From positions 62,001-126,000 of the forward strand of contig VZRS01015010.1 in the NCBI GenBank assembly GCA_013398055.1: 64,000 nucleotides of DNA, written 5' to 3'. Under the pieces are notes generated by a model. It was not told the origin of the DNA. It ran no database searches and saw nothing but the letters and a program-made list of their open reading frames with translations. The position numbers and the translations under genes are program-made. This document shows positions 1-12,060 of this stretch, piece after piece. Source of the stretch: Ifrita kowaldi (lineage: Eukaryota > Chordata > Aves > Passeriformes > Cinclosomatidae). The first letter of the stretch is position 1, and each line of letters starts with the position of its first letter.

Positions 1-1437
1 ATGTCATAAAAATTCACATCTTCAATCACTTTGCTGTGTCCTGGCCACAGTCTGTCCCACGGGTTACTTGTAGCAGGTGATGGCCAAGGCCCATGGTCCT
101 CACAGAGTATAGTGTGTAGCACTGGAGAAGAGCTGAACCAGTTGGCTCCTTGTGTTTTTAAATCCAGCTCCAAATGTGGCAGCAGGGAAGCTGTGGGAGG
201 GAAAGTCTCCATTTCTGTACCTCTGGAGTCTGGGCACACCTGGACCACGTGGACATGTGTGGCAGGTCCAGCTGCCTGTCCTCCTGCCCCAGGATTGGGA
301 CTTGCCAGGGACTTGGCAGTGTGGTGGCAGCAGGGAAGTGTGCAGCACCCCCACACTGTGCTCACAGGGAGCAGCCGTGTGGTGATGGGCTGGAACGGTT
401 ATTGGTCGTGCAGGTGTCCTCCCTGCCTTGTGTGTGTGTAGTGTATAAATACACACATTACATTTAGCCTATTCCTTGCAATTTCTACTTCCCAGAGAGC
501 AACAGCTACCTGTGGCACTGGAGACCCAAAGTGCAGCTGAGAACCAGCTGCTCTAATAACTCATCTGCACAATCCTACACAATACACCCCTGGAGGGAGT
601 GAACCAGGTGCCTGAATGCGTGGGGGAATCTTACTTGTATTTATCTTCTGCTTTTATCCAATTATCTGAATTTTTACCACCTATAATGTGTTTTTCTTCC
701 CAACATGCCCAGAAGAAGCACTGCACCCAAGAGCCCAAAAGAGAATTGCTGGGGAGACAGATGAAGTGGCATGACTCAGGTCACGCAAGGGCTGTGTCTA
801 AGCAAGGAGCGGAACCTGGGGTGCTCCCAGCAGGGACTGGGTACGGTGTAGGCTCTGGATGTACCTGGATGCCATTGAAGGACAAGGATTTCACAGCTGG
901 AAAGGGACCCACTGTAAGTCCTGTCCCCCCTCTGAAGCCAGTGAGACCAGCAGGTCAGCAGAAGATACTTTCTAATATTTTATAATATTTTCCTTTTCCA
1001 GGTCATGTGCACAGCTTACTGGGAAAGGCACGGCATGCCTACAGCTGGGCCAGATGTGCAGCTGCTTCCTTCATTTGCCTTTTTGTTTCCTATTCTCATG
1101 TTGATACATATCAGTCCAGCCCTGAAAAATTGACTTTTCTTTTTTTACTACTCCCAGAAATACTATTTTGCAATGATTTTTCCATTTCTAGAGCAGGTCA
1201 GGTTGTCAGGGTCAGTGTCCCTGTTGTGGTGTCTAAGTGGGTTAGGGAGGTGGCACAGGGCTGCAGCAGAATGGCATGGCCAGAGCTCTGCCACCAGCAC
1301 CTGAAACTTTGAGGGTGTTGCCCAGAGGGCTCCTCAGGGGGTAGGAACCCAAGCAGATTCTTAAGTAAATGTTCCCATAAGAAACTCTTCTAGAAAAGCT
1401 GAAACTGAACTTGAACCAAAAGTGCAGGAGACGACCA
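1..1437. other. unique DNA, no gene recognised
   Basis: Mixed-composition single-copy DNA. The short open frames here show no domain, signal peptide or convincing splice pattern, and overlapping frames on both strands are equally open. A short GT run lies near 430-440. I see nothing else to annotate. Confidence 0.6.
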
Positions 1438-1563
1438 CAGGATCCCAGAATGGTTTAGGCTTGAAGGGACCTTAAAGACCATCTAGTTCACCCCCCTACC
1501 ACGGGCAGGCACACCTGCCTCTACACCAGGTTACTGAAACACTTGATCTTGCTTCAAACACTG
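1438..1563 (-). mobile_element. CR1 LINE 3' fragment
   Basis: The block GAATGGTTTAGGCTTGAAGG followed by GACCTTAAAGACCATCTAG is the antisense of the CR1 3' end. The match fades into diverged sequence after about 125 bp, so this is a 5'-truncated, fairly old copy. Possible older CR1 sequence may continue to about 1690, but I cannot support it. Confidence 0.85.
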
Positions 1564-2140
1564 TTAACAAGAAAGTCTCTTTGGCCAAAATGTAGCTATA
1601 TTCCTGCACTCCAGTAAACCTGGCTGCTGTCTCCCTCCTGGAGATGATTTCATTCTATGAGGTTCCTCAGCCCAGGCTCTCTGTGCCTCAAAAGCAATTG
1701 TTTGTGCTGTAGTTGGGAAATGTGTATCATCACAGTTGCCTTTTTTCCCACTGCAGAGTAATTAATGGATATTTCTCATGGAGGGCAGTCAATTCTCATT
1801 ACTCAGGGCTTTCACAAAGCTGGTTTTTTTGGGTTTTTTCACACAAGTGGAATCCAAGAGACACTTCGTGCTAAGGCTGAAGTCTGTGTCACAGTCACTC
1901 TCTTTGGGCTGTGAGAGTGTGAAGGCAGCACTCAGAGGCAAATTGACGGCAAATTTGATGTTGAGGGAGGCAGCCACAGCTTCAGAACTTTCTGCTGGTG
2001 TAAAATTAATGGAGGTTTTACTGCAAACTTTTCCATGCAGCTCTGTGTCAGCTGCTGAGGGCCTGTGAGACAGTGCCAAGGGCTGGAGCAGGAGCATGGC
2101 AGAGTGGAGGCTGCAAGGCACCAGCTCTTTGTTAATGCAA
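1564..2140. other. unique DNA between two CR1 copies
   Basis: No gene recognised. The overlapping frames on the two strands at 1778-2195 (87-110 codons) are mirror images of one another's openness and have no recognisable domain. Confidence 0.5.
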
Positions 2141-2535
2141 GATCATGGAACCCTGGAATGGTTTGGGTTGGAAGGGACCTTAAAGACAATCTCATTCCAC
2201 CCCCTGCCTTGAAAGTTCAGGTTCACTTTCCACCAGACCAGGTTGCTCCAAGCCCCATCCAACCTGGCCTTGGACACTCCCAGGGGTGGGGCAGCCACAG
2301 CTTCTCTGGGCAACCTGTGCCAGGGCCTCAGCACCCTCAGCATAAAAACCTTCTTCCTAATAGCTAATCCAAATCACCCCTCTGTTAGTCCCAAACCATT
2401 ACCCCTTGTCCTACCACAACAGGCCCTGTTAAAAAGTTTGTCCCCCTCTTTCTCACAGACACCTTTCAGTACTGAAAGCCACAATAAGCTCTCCCTGGAC
2501 CCTTCTCTTCTCCAGTCTGAGCAATCCCAATTCTC
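2141..2535 (-). mobile_element. CR1 LINE 3' fragment, about 395 bp
   Basis: It begins with the antisense CR1 3' end (TGGTTTGGGTTGGAAGGGAC), runs through the CAACCTGTGCCAGGGCCTCA block and reaches the CTTCTCTTCTCCAGTCTGAG region. Order and orientation match antisense CR1 throughout. An insertion or divergence lies in the GAAAGTTCAGGTTCAC stretch. The short ORFs inside are not genes. Confidence 0.93.
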
Positions 2536-3019
2536 ATGACCCTGTGCCAGGAATTAGTATGGCACGTTCACACCAGCCTGGGGCTGCCAAGGATCACAGT
2601 CCCAGCAGCACTGCCTGCTCCAGCACTCCCTGTAAACACCTGATCCATCCCCATCCAGTGGTGTGGGGAAGGGAGGGGTGCTCTGCTCCCTGCACAGGTG
2701 CAGCACGTGGCAGCTGAGTGCTGAACAGCACCAACAGAACTGGGTTGGAGTCTTCCAACGGGCTCCCCAGTTCCTTCCTAACTCCGGGTATTTTACTGTA
2801 CAATACAGCACTGAAAGTCATTATTGTTACAAAGAATCACTAATTCAGTAATGCCACTACTCTGCAGGAATAACAACCACACAATATTAATGCGTTGCCC
2901 TCCTCGTATTCATTGCAGAACACAAAAGCTGTTCACAGAATGCAAGAAGACTTGAAGCAAGGACACCATTAGTGCTGCCATGCATTGCTCACACCCAATC
3001 GAAGGGTTGGAAATTATGA
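2536..3019. other. unique DNA, no gene recognised
   Basis: GC-rich at first and AT-rich after about 2800. No recognisable element. Confidence 0.5.
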
Positions 3020-3500
3020 TTGCAAAGCACATTTTTGAATGCCATTCACAAAAAAAAAATTGCTGAAAGTTAAAACTTCAAATAAAAGTAGGAAAGCTGC
3101 CTGGTATTGCACGATAACGCAGCACTTTAGTATTCCTCTTCGATTGTTTGACGTTTATGCCTCTGTTTAGCAAGTCTGTTCGTTATCGTTCTCCAATTAA
3201 CAGAGACTTTTTTCAGATTATTTTTATGAAATTCTCATTTAATTAGCAATACAGCTGAATCTCAAATGGCAGTTTTAAAAATATCCTTCTACTGATCAAG
3301 CAGCCAAATGGTCTTTCTGAGATATTTACAGAATTGTAAACCTTCATTTGTCTGCTAATTATCCCCCCTGCTTAGATGATGGGGATGGGAACACCTGACA
3401 ATCAGGGGTTATTCACCGGACACTTTCATTGAGCACGGTGTGGAAAAATACAGATTTCACTTATTAAAACCTTCTCAGGGGCTTTTTTAAAAGTAGAGAA
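3020..3500. promoter_or_regulatory. candidate conserved noncoding element (AT-rich, CpG-retaining)
   Basis: AT-rich sequence that keeps six CpGs between 3112 and 3188, which is unusual because CpG decays fastest in unconstrained AT-rich vertebrate DNA. It contains an exact 9-bp inverted repeat, ACGATAACG at 3111-3119 and CGTTATCGT at 3181-3189. Homeodomain-type cores lie at 3238-3247 (TTTAATTAGC) and 3354-3360 (GCTAATT). No repeat family is recognised. A role as an enhancer is inference. Confidence 0.35.
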
Positions 3501-4071
3501 AGGGATTTATCAGATGATTTTCAGAATCCGCACAATAGATGGGGAATTGAAATATAAGGACAAATAACAGAAAACAGGTGTGATAGGAGACGTCAGGCAT
3601 TCTACGAGCACAAAGCAAAATGAGAGGAAATACACTGATAATACAATAAGGAAAAAAAAATAAACCGAACAGCAGAATGTCAGTGAATGGGCCCTCCTGC
3701 TATACAGCTGGAGACCATTATGGTATTTAGCAACGCATACACAAATAAGCTTAAAATGCATATTTGCCATATATTGGTGGGTGTATGCAGTTTGGGAGAA
3801 AAAAAATCCTTTAATCTACCACTGAACCACTTCCACATTTTCAGGGGAATGTGGCAGCTTTCCAGGTCCCTGCTCGTCAGCCCTCCCTTTGCCCTGTGAT
3901 GCTGCCCCTCTCCAGCTCATTGGGGTGGGTGAGCACAGGGACTCCTGGCAATGCCTCCACTGCCTGCTCCCAGCACCACGGGGATGTGTTAGTGGGATAA
4001 GGGGAAAACTCAGGTTTTCCTGGCACAGGGCTACAGGGCAGAATACTGAATTCGAGACGAAAGGAGCCAGA
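3501..4071. other. unique DNA, no gene recognised
   Basis: AT-rich to about 3840, then mixed. The minus-strand frame at 3510-3770 is a low-complexity hydrophobic shadow of T-rich DNA. No element recognised. Confidence 0.5.
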
Positions 4072-4157
4072 GTCATAGAATGGTTTGGGCTAGTAGGGAG
4101 CTTAAAGATCATCTAGGTCCAATCCTCTGCCATGGGCAGGGACAACATTTTCTGTTT
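4072..4157 (-). mobile_element. short CR1 LINE 3' fragment
   Basis: CATAGAATGGTTTGGGCTAG and CTGCCATGGGCAGGGACA are the antisense CR1 terminus. Only about 85 bp is preserved before the sequence becomes unrelated. Confidence 0.85.
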
Positions 4158-5279
4158 CAGGTTTTATACCTAATTCTAGTAGGACATCAGGAGACTTCTG
4201 CCCGTACCAGAGGTGAGTTTTGGATGCTGTTGGTGTTAGACACATTCTGCCACTATGGCTGTGCTGTGCTCCTGCTCTCATTTATATCCCAGCAGTGCTC
4301 TGTAGCCCAGAGGGAGGAGGAAGGCAAGTGAATACCAGTGTGGCCATTTCAGTGGCTGGAATGGACGTAGGGCTTGCAAGACCCCACCAGCCATCCTCAC
4401 CAAGTCTCACAAGCACCAAGAGCTTCCAATTCAGCGTTTGGGGACCAGGAGAGAAGGCAGGAACGCCTCCATCCAGGCATTAAAGGGGAGTAATGGAATA
4501 GTCTGCTGCTGCCAGATAAGTGGAGAGGATTCCTCTGAGAGTCACTTTGGATCTCCAGCTGCAGTAATACATTGTTATGAATCTCTATCAGTGCACTTGT
4601 AGTGCAGCTGGAAAGTATGTCTGACATTGCCTCCAGTGACCTTTTCAATATAGTCCAAGTGCTGCAGAGCTGGTCTTTCAAGAGGAATTCAAATCGAATT
4701 TACTCAGGCAGAAAGGATTGGCCTGAGGATAGCCCTGCTACTCACTTCGCATTTCTCCTTGTCATTCTCATGGAAATTGCAGTTCTTTATGCATGGTGCT
4801 TCTTCCTACGAACTGCAAATGTCTCCCTTCAAACAACAGGGACAGCCACCGTTCTAAGGGAGGGTTTGGAGTGGCCCGGCAGTGACAGCGCCCTGTCAGG
4901 CATTGCAGGGCTGCTGGCGGCGGCAGCAGCAGTGGGAGGATGGAGGTGTGAATTTGAGCACAACCTGTTGAAAGGTGACGATGTGACCGTGTGCGCTGGC
5001 ACACCAAATTAGCAGCTTCATGTCAGGCACCCACCATCGTGTTAAAAAATGCAGCTCATTGCCATGGGATGCAATAGCTGAGATCTGGATAAATTTCAGG
5101 TGCAGGGAGAGAAATTCATTGACGGCTCTGCAAGGTGAGACAGCCAAGGAGCAGCATCTGGTGCTAACACTAATGGCCCTGGGGTGAGGCCTCTGCCCTT
5201 CTTGGGGCAAAGTGTGTGTATTTGGGAGGGGGAAATGTTGGTGTTTGCATGCACTTTCCTGGCACAGCATGATTATTTC
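4158..5279. other. unique DNA, no gene recognised
   Basis: Mixed-composition DNA. The frame at 4602-5012 (136 codons, plus strand) has no recognisable domain and is overlapped by open minus-strand frames. A short GGCGGCGGCAGCAGCAG run sits near 4917-4933. Confidence 0.5.
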
Positions 5280-5660
5280 ATACGTTTGTCTGAGGTGCTT
5301 TAAAATGTAATTTCTTTGATTAATTTGGTGTCTATATTTTCACTGTTTTGTTCACTCCAATTTATGACAAAATTGAACAAAGTGGGTAACAAAATATAGC
5401 CCTGTCAGGCTCCTGTCTTCACGGATATAAAGAAAAATGTGAAACTGTCAGGCACACAAATGTGCCAAACCCCAAGGAAAATTATTACATTCTGCTTGAC
5501 ATTTACTTTAATTTTACAAAATTCTGTAATACCATTATAAATAATAATAATAAAAAGCAGCATGGAAATATTTTTAAGTGTATTTATTTTCATTTGCTCG
5601 CTTGGTGATTTATGGGTTTGTTTTATTTTGGTTTTTTCCCTCTCTGCATCAGAAGAGAGA
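5280..5660. promoter_or_regulatory. candidate conserved noncoding element (AT-rich)
   Basis: Long AT-rich island flanked by ordinary sequence. It contains CTTTGATTAATT (5314-5325), a TCF/LEF-like core next to a homeodomain-like core, and GAACAAAG (5375-5382), a SOX-like core. A short AAT repeat lies at 5537-5554. No transposon is recognised. Regulatory function is inferred from motifs only. Confidence 0.25.
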
Positions 5661-7759
5661 ATGAGCACCTTGAGCTCGAGTGCTGCTGCCTGCCCGACTG
5701 CGGGGTGGCTGGAGTTGGGTATCCAGGGAAATGTGCCTGCTCACAAGAAGGGGGCAAAGTAACAGGGGATGTGTCTGCTTCCAAAAGCTCTGCAAGGCTG
5801 TTGTTGAGCCCCTGCAGTTCTCTCCAAGGAACAGGTCACTGGGTCAGGTCAGTAACTGCCAACGCCAGTCCAAGAAAGTTGGTTTGTGCCAGCTGAGGGT
5901 CTAAAGGAGGGCTGATGCAGCACTGCTGTGTAGGAATGGGAGACAGACACCCCAGTAAGTGTGGGAAGTGAGCAATCTAAAGACTGATAATGAAAGTAGA
6001 GAAAGAGTTGAGAAAAATGGCACAAGAGGGTGGAAGCCAGCAGCACCCAGCTTTCAAGAACGGGATTGAGCAAAGGCTCTTTGAAAAAATACACATGGGT
6101 GATGCTGAGGGCCTAATCCTGCTCACCCTGCTGATGGGAGCACCACGTCCTACCCTTCCCTTGAGACCAGGGCTGGCTCCTTAGGCCAGCCCAGCCTTGA
6201 AGCTCCTGTGCAGAAGCACAGATGCTGTGGACTGTAGCAGTTTTTAATGGAGAGGCAGCTGTTCTGTCTGGCTCTTTGGGGGAGTTCGAAGGGCCATCAA
6301 CTCACTTCATTCTCTCAATTCACTTTCTGCTGAAAACCCTGTTCTCCTCCCCACCAAGCCTCAAAGTAGAGTCACACACCCCACAGGAAATGGGAGAAGA
6401 AAACCGCTTCAAGACATCAAGGTGACTGTTCCTCTGACAGCTGCAGGCAAAGAAAAGTGTATGAAAATAATTGATGGGATATAGCAAAGGGGGCTGGCAT
6501 CATTTACATACTGAACTGACAGCACATGCCATTCACAGGCCGTTGCCACTGTAAAGAATCACACACAGTGACACAGAAAAGTCTTATTTAGCTTGGAAGC
6601 TAAAAAGGCACCATCTGAGTGGACAGCCAGCTTCTGGACTGCCCAAGAAAATGTTTCTATAGGAGAGGTTGCATTAGATAAAGGTATATAACCTGGCTGA
6701 TATGGGCAAGACTCTGTTAGTCAGTGAACTCCAGGGATTTCCAGCCCGTATTCATGACCCCTGTGCTCACCCCAGGGGCTGATGCATTGCCTGGGACACA
6801 GCTCTAACACACTGAAGTCTGAAAACCTCAAAGGGTTTTGAGTGGTCATTATTTGTTACTTCTTCCCCTTGTCATGCCCATAGTCTCTCATTTCCAAGGT
6901 GCTTGGGTTTCCTTAAGAGCCTCCAGCTGTGCTGCATGTGGGGTTGGGTGCTCCAGCTGCTCCCCACTGCCCTCCCTGCTCAGAAAACCACCTGGTTTGG
7001 TTAGAGGAAGCTCAGTGTAAGTCGCTATGCTTGGGTAATCTGCCTTGTGTTGGCAAGAGTGGGTTAGAGAGTGTTCTCTGGGTCGGGATATCCAGGGGGT
7101 TGGTGACCTTTGTGCTGAGCAAGTCCTTGAGCTTCCACCCACCTGTCCCTGGTGGAGGGTGCACCTTGGCCATGACATCGCATGGGACTGTGTCACATCA
7201 TTGGTCCCCTAAGCCCTGGGTAAGCCCTGATGTCCGTGGATTGCTCAGCTGGTGGGCCCAGGCTTTGCTGAGGAGTGGGATGCTTTTAGAGGAAAAGGCT
7301 TTCCTGTTGGGTGAAAGGTTTTGGTGAGCTGGATTCTTCCAGCTTGTAAGGTTTAATTTGTTTTCATCTGTGAGGGATGGCTGCTCTTGGGAACTAAACC
7401 TGGGGAAGCAGTGAGGCTCTATCATCCCAAACAAGTCAGAAAGCTCATTCCTGGTGTTCCCAGCAGCACCCCCGTCTCCTAAAGGCCATGCTGCTTCAAT
7501 GGCCAGCAAGCCTGCACCCCTCCATGCTGTACTCAAGTGAGTAGAGCTGCTCCTGAGTGCCAACACCAACCAGCTCCTCTCCCTCCATGGCCACCTCAGC
7601 CCCTCAGGGCTGGGCTCTGCCAGCCAGCAGGTCTCCACTCAACCTCTCCTTTATAAAGCCCTTCTGGGATGTGAAATGTGCTGCTGCTCAGGAAAAGGCG
7701 TTATAATGGGCAGGTACCTATGGGGGAAGATGGATCACTGAGTCAGAAATCAATCGAGA
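5661..7759. other. unique DNA, no gene recognised
   Basis: About 2.1 kb of mixed-composition sequence without a recognisable repeat. Frames at 6929-7327 (plus) and 7198-7638 (minus) are stop-poor GC-rich stretches without domains. Confidence 0.5.
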
Positions 7760-8110
7760 GCTTGTGATGGCATCATAAATCAGGGGATGCTGAGCGTTAA
7801 AGAAACCCAACACTTGATTTATAACTTGGCACAAGCCATTTGTCGCCAGCCAAGATTTTCAGAAAGAGAAACATTTTTGTAAGCTTAATTTAACATTATT
7901 TTTTTCCACTGTGCTAAGTGTTTCTGTAGGGCTTATATTTCCCCCCACAGATAAAACTCAATTTGCAGATAAAAGCAGCCAAATGACATCTGAAAATTTC
8001 CTTTCCCTTTGAAATGCTTGATGGGTTCGTGCTCTCTTTTCCCTAATCCATGGTCATTCTTCTCTCAGCCTAGACTCCTTCCTAATGTCTTTTAATATTG
8101 AGTCTCGCTG
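7760..8110. promoter_or_regulatory. candidate conserved noncoding element with paired GATA motifs
   Basis: AT-rich segment with scattered CpGs (near 7755, 7795 and 7844). Two AGATAAAA motifs lie at 7949-7956 and 7967-7974, same strand, 18 bp apart. No repeat family or coding signal is recognised. Confidence 0.25.
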
Positions 8111-8772
8111 GGAGTTGGAGGCTTTTGCTGGTAGATGGCTGGTGCAAATCCAGCTCACGCTGCTGAGAAGTATTATCAGTTAATCACCGCTCTGCTGCTG
8201 ATGTGGAGCTCATTTTGGTAGCAGCAGCAGGTGGGCAGCTGCCTCACCTAAACCTGCCCTGTTAGCTGCGTGTCTGGGTGGCTGCAGGAGAGGCTGAGCA
8301 GTGGCTCCCGTGGCCATGGGATTTGCCCTGAGCTGCAGTGGCTCAAGAGGGGCAGTTTGTGCTGCTGCTGCTGCTGCCCAGTGCTGAGATTGGGAGCCTG
8401 CAGCGCCTGCTGCATCAGAGTGCCTTATCTGTCCCTGCAACTCAGCATCTCCAGGTGATGTGTCATTAATAAATATATATTTTTAAAATGAGGAATTAAA
8501 GTATTGTTCTGGTGTAAGGGGGTTTTTTGAGAATTTAAAATTAAGCATCTGTTAATTCTAAGGTGCTCTGAGCATCAGGTTCGATGGACAATGCTGTTCC
8601 CAGAGTAGTGACCTTTTTTATGTTATTTTATAATTAGTTGGATTTTGGCTTGATTTCTTTGGGTGCCTTAAACCAGGTTGGGAAAGCACAAAGGAGAGCT
8701 ATCCTGGAGTTTTGTGTTTGCCCTGGGGACACTGTATATAACATGTATACAGTGGGTGGGCACAGGAGCAGC
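8111..8772. other. unique DNA, no gene recognised
   Basis: Includes a GCTGCTGCTGCTGCTGCCC run near 8360-8378 and AT-rich DNA at 8460-8560. No gene seen. Confidence 0.5.
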
Positions 8773-8946
8773 CTCCCCAGGGTCATGGTCACAGCACCGA
8801 GCCTGTCTGAGTTCCAGAAGTGTTTGGACAATGCCTTCAGGCACGTGGTGGGATTCTTGGGGATGTCCTGGAGATGTGCTGAGCTAAGAGTTGGACTTGA
8901 TGATCCTTGTGGGTCCCTTCCAACTCAGAATATCCTGTGGTTCTGA
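8773..8946 (+). mobile_element. CR1 LINE 3' fragment, TGATCCTTGTGGGTCCC-type
   Basis: Sense-strand CR1 tail. The blocks CACAGCACCGAGCCTGTCTG and TTGGACTTGATGATCCTTGT are followed by GGGTCCCTTCCAACTCAGAA and the degraded terminal TCCTGTGGTTCTGA. This CR1 3'-end type differs from most other copies here and matches the minus-strand piece at 40920. Confidence 0.9.
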
Positions 8947-10479
8947 GATAATTGTGCTTCTTAGCTGGAAACATTTGTCAGTGCAAAGCATAGTGCACAA
9001 GGTCATGGTGGGAGTGTGCTCAGTTTGCAACTTGTCTCAGACCCACGAGTGGTTCTGGCAAATCTATTCCAGGCCAAAAAAGATAACAAGCAAGAAGAAA
9101 TAAAAAAAGTATGGAACTCAAATATCCTCCACTTACAAATGGTGCCTATGGTCCATTTAGCTTCATATACACAAAGTAATATTGTTCATAGGCAAAAATC
9201 CCGTGAGCTTCCCGGAATAGAGAGGATTGGTGTTGCTTAGTTACCAGTGGTACGCTGGCATGCTGAGATAAATCAATACAGCTCCAAATATTAAAGCCTT
9301 TAAAATAAAATCAAAGCTGTGTCCATAGTCCCCAAAGCTTCATCTTTACCTTGGAGCAAACGGGGCCCTGGAGCTGTGCAGGAGCCATGGACGCAGTGAC
9401 TGCACAGGCTGCTGCTCTGCCTTTCGCTCTTTCTTTCTCTGCTCCTCAAACTAAAAGTGAGAACAGGCTGAGCCATCCCAAAGGAGAGAGCAGGATGGAG
9501 GGGGTGGGCAACAGAGCTTTGTATGGGTGTGGAGGTGACAGAACTTCTGTCTGCTCTGCAGCTGCTCCGAGCCCGTGCCTCCTGTGCGAGCAAGGGTCCG
9601 GCCTTGCACAGACACGCGGCAGCAGCAGCTCTTGTCTCCTGGGGGCTGGTGAGGTTTGCCCTGGGTGAGGTGCTCTGAGCTAGGCCTGAAAGGACCACAG
9701 AGCCCTGAGCAGAGTCATGGCATGTCCTGACAGTGTCTGCTGAGAAATGGGGAGAGGGGAAATAGCTATAAAACATGCCAGAGCAGCTTGGCTCCCCAGG
9801 GAAGCGCCTCGGCTGCCAAGATCCGAGGTCCCTCTTCACCCTGGGGTGGATGTGCACGTGGGACAGTATTGTCCTTGGAGAGGAGGTAGGTAACTTTAAA
9901 TGTTTGAGTCCTGCTCTTAATTAAATAAGAGTGAGGAAATCATATCCCACAGATTGAAAGAGAACCAGCAAAGCACAGAAAAGAAGTAACCCTCTTTGGC
10001 TCATTTACTAGAGTGAATAAAATTGGTGGTGATTGACCTAACTTGCCTGTATAAATACAGTTTATATAATCTGCTGAGACTGATTTTTCTAGAGATGAAG
10101 AATGGTATGGGAAGATCTTGCTCTGGAGTCAAATGCCCTGCACCCACAGGCATGGGGTGGGATGCCTGGATCAGGTCTCTGGGCTTGGAAATCCCAGGGA
10201 ACAGGAGCTCAGGTTCTGAAATGCAAATGTAAAACAATCAGAGACCTTGGTGCACGGGCACAGAGCTGAGATAAGTCACTTACTGGCGCCTGAGAGTAGG
10301 TTAAGCTGTCTATATAGACACAGCCCTTGGAATTTGTGTGACAGTAATACCTAGAGAAATCTACCAGGATTAGATCACTTATATTAGATTTGGTAGATAT
10401 GCATGTACAGCCTCTTCTCCCAAAAGATTGTAATGTAAGTAGACAAGTCAAAATAGTGGTGAGAAAAAAAGGCTGTAAC
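8947..10479. other. unique DNA, no gene recognised
   Basis: About 1.5 kb. The 185-codon minus-strand frame at 9300-9857 is GC-rich, has no recognisable domain and is overlapped by an open plus frame, so I do not call it. AT-rich sequence lies at 9880-10120. Confidence 0.5.
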
Positions 10480-10600
10480 TTTACTCCAGCTTATAGATGG
10501 CAAACTAGAGCACAGCAAGGCTCAGTCACTTGCCCACAGGGACAAAAAGAATGTGTAGTAGAGCTGGGAACTGAACCCAGATTTTGGTAACTCCAGCTCC
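10480..10600 (-). mobile_element. MIR-like ancient CORE-SINE fragment
   Basis: The plus strand reads CTCAGTCACTTGCCCACAGG and then TAGAGCTGGGAACTGAACCC. These are the characteristic reverse-complement blocks of amniote MIR: the tract before the TGACTTGCCCAAGGTCA-like region and the tRNA-derived end with the B-box-like GGGAACTGAACCC. Divergence is high, as expected for an element this old. The exact ends are uncertain. Confidence 0.7.
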
Positions 10601-11928
10601 AGCAGGTTCTGGAAGTGCCAGGACAGGTTGAGGATGCTGCATTGATCCTTTGCTGGCACAGATCCCGTGGTCCCTGTGGCTGCTGGGCTTGGATAGCTCA
10701 GGACAAAGGGCCAGCCCTGGCAGTGTGTCAGGACCTGTGCTCAGCAGCCTGTGGGATGTGTCAGAGCTGGCGCTGTTCTCTGGCAGCTTCGTGGTGCCAG
10801 CGAGGAGGTGGCACCTCCACGCTGCTTCCTGGGGGAGGAGCAGCAAGGCCCGGCTCCTCTGGGGGCCCCTTGCCCCAGCTGCTGGCAGAGGGGATATTTG
10901 TGAGGGCTGGTGGCAGTGTGGGAAGGGCAAACATCCCTGCTGGGGAAAGAGGCAAGGCTGGAGGATGGTTTGGAGGCATCTGCTACAGTTCCTGCACCAA
11001 ACTGTCCTTCACAGGAGTCAGTCTCACCCCACTGCTGGAAGCAGGGGCTGGAGAGCAGGAATTCCCCAGCCTGACCCTGCCCCTGCTGTGCCTTGGTGGC
11101 CCAGCAGTGATGGGTGAAGGGCTGGGCTGGTGGGGTGCTCTGGAGAGAGCAGCGCTCCCGAGGAGCTGCTGGAAGCCAGGATCTGGCAGATTTCCAGGCT
11201 CACTGGGAAAGCTCATCCTTCCATTGCTCCTTTCCTCCTCCTGGGGCCCTGGGAGATCACAAACCATCAGGAGAGCCTTAGCAGGAGACAAAGAGCCATG
11301 AATGAGGTTTCTTCTTTCCCTACTGAGCTGAGGGTCTCCCTGCACTGCACTTGCAGCAAAGAGCCCAGCAGTACCTCCTGCCAGGAGGTATCTCCATCCA
11401 TCTGAAAGGGACACTGGGACTTCTCTTGATCATCCTGGAGAACTTTTATTATAGGGCCAGTAAGAGGAGAGTGAGGAATGAGACTGGGAAGCCTTGGTTC
11501 AGTGCGCTGTTCCCTTGCCCCTCAACATCCCTGTCCTCCATCTGTCTTCCCTCTGTGGGGCAGGATATTCAGAACTGCCAGATTCTTGAGGTTTTCACCA
11601 GCCCTATGGCTGCTTGGGAAGCATGGCTTTCTCTTTTCTTTTTCTTTTTTTTAAAGAGGTTCTCAGAAACAATCTCCCCTTTGTTCTCCTTCCTGCTAGA
11701 AAGCTGGAATAATGGCAGTCTCTGGCTATAATCCACACCAGCTGACATTTTGTGGATAAACTTTGTCCTTCCACCTTTTCCCTGTGTCGAACAGAGCGAC
11801 ACACACCTCTTGGAAGAAACCACCAGGTCATTATAATACAGCTTGTGTGGCACTGAGAGGAGAGGAGAAGCAATAAATTGTGCAGATGTGCACATCTGGC
11901 CAAGCTGTGACACTTGTTCCAAGAGAAG
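10601..11928. other. GC-rich unique DNA, no gene recognised
   Basis: Stop-poor GC-rich DNA that produces long but unconvincing frames, including 228 codons at 10615-11301 on the plus strand with a second plus frame open in parallel. I see no domain and no consistent splice structure. Confidence 0.45.
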
Positions 11929-12060
11929 GAAGTGTCCAAAGCCAGGCTGGGGGGGGCTTGCAGCAACATGGTCCAGTGGAAAATGTCCCTGCCATGGCAG
12001 GGGGTTGGAGTGAGATGATCCTGAAGGTTCCTTCCATTCCAAATCTTTCTGTGATTCTTA
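11929..12060 (+). mobile_element. CR1 LINE 3' fragment
   Basis: Sense CR1 terminus: AAGTGTCCAAAGCCAGGCTG, then TGTCCCTGCCATGGCAGGGG, then GGTTCCTTCCATTCCAAATC with a degraded terminal TTCTGTGATTCTTA. About 130 bp remains. Confidence 0.92.

Noticed and set aside
10615..11301. 228-codon plus-strand open frame
   Set aside because: Stop-poor GC-rich DNA with a second plus frame and a minus frame open in parallel. Composition is dominated by G, A, W and S runs, with no domain.
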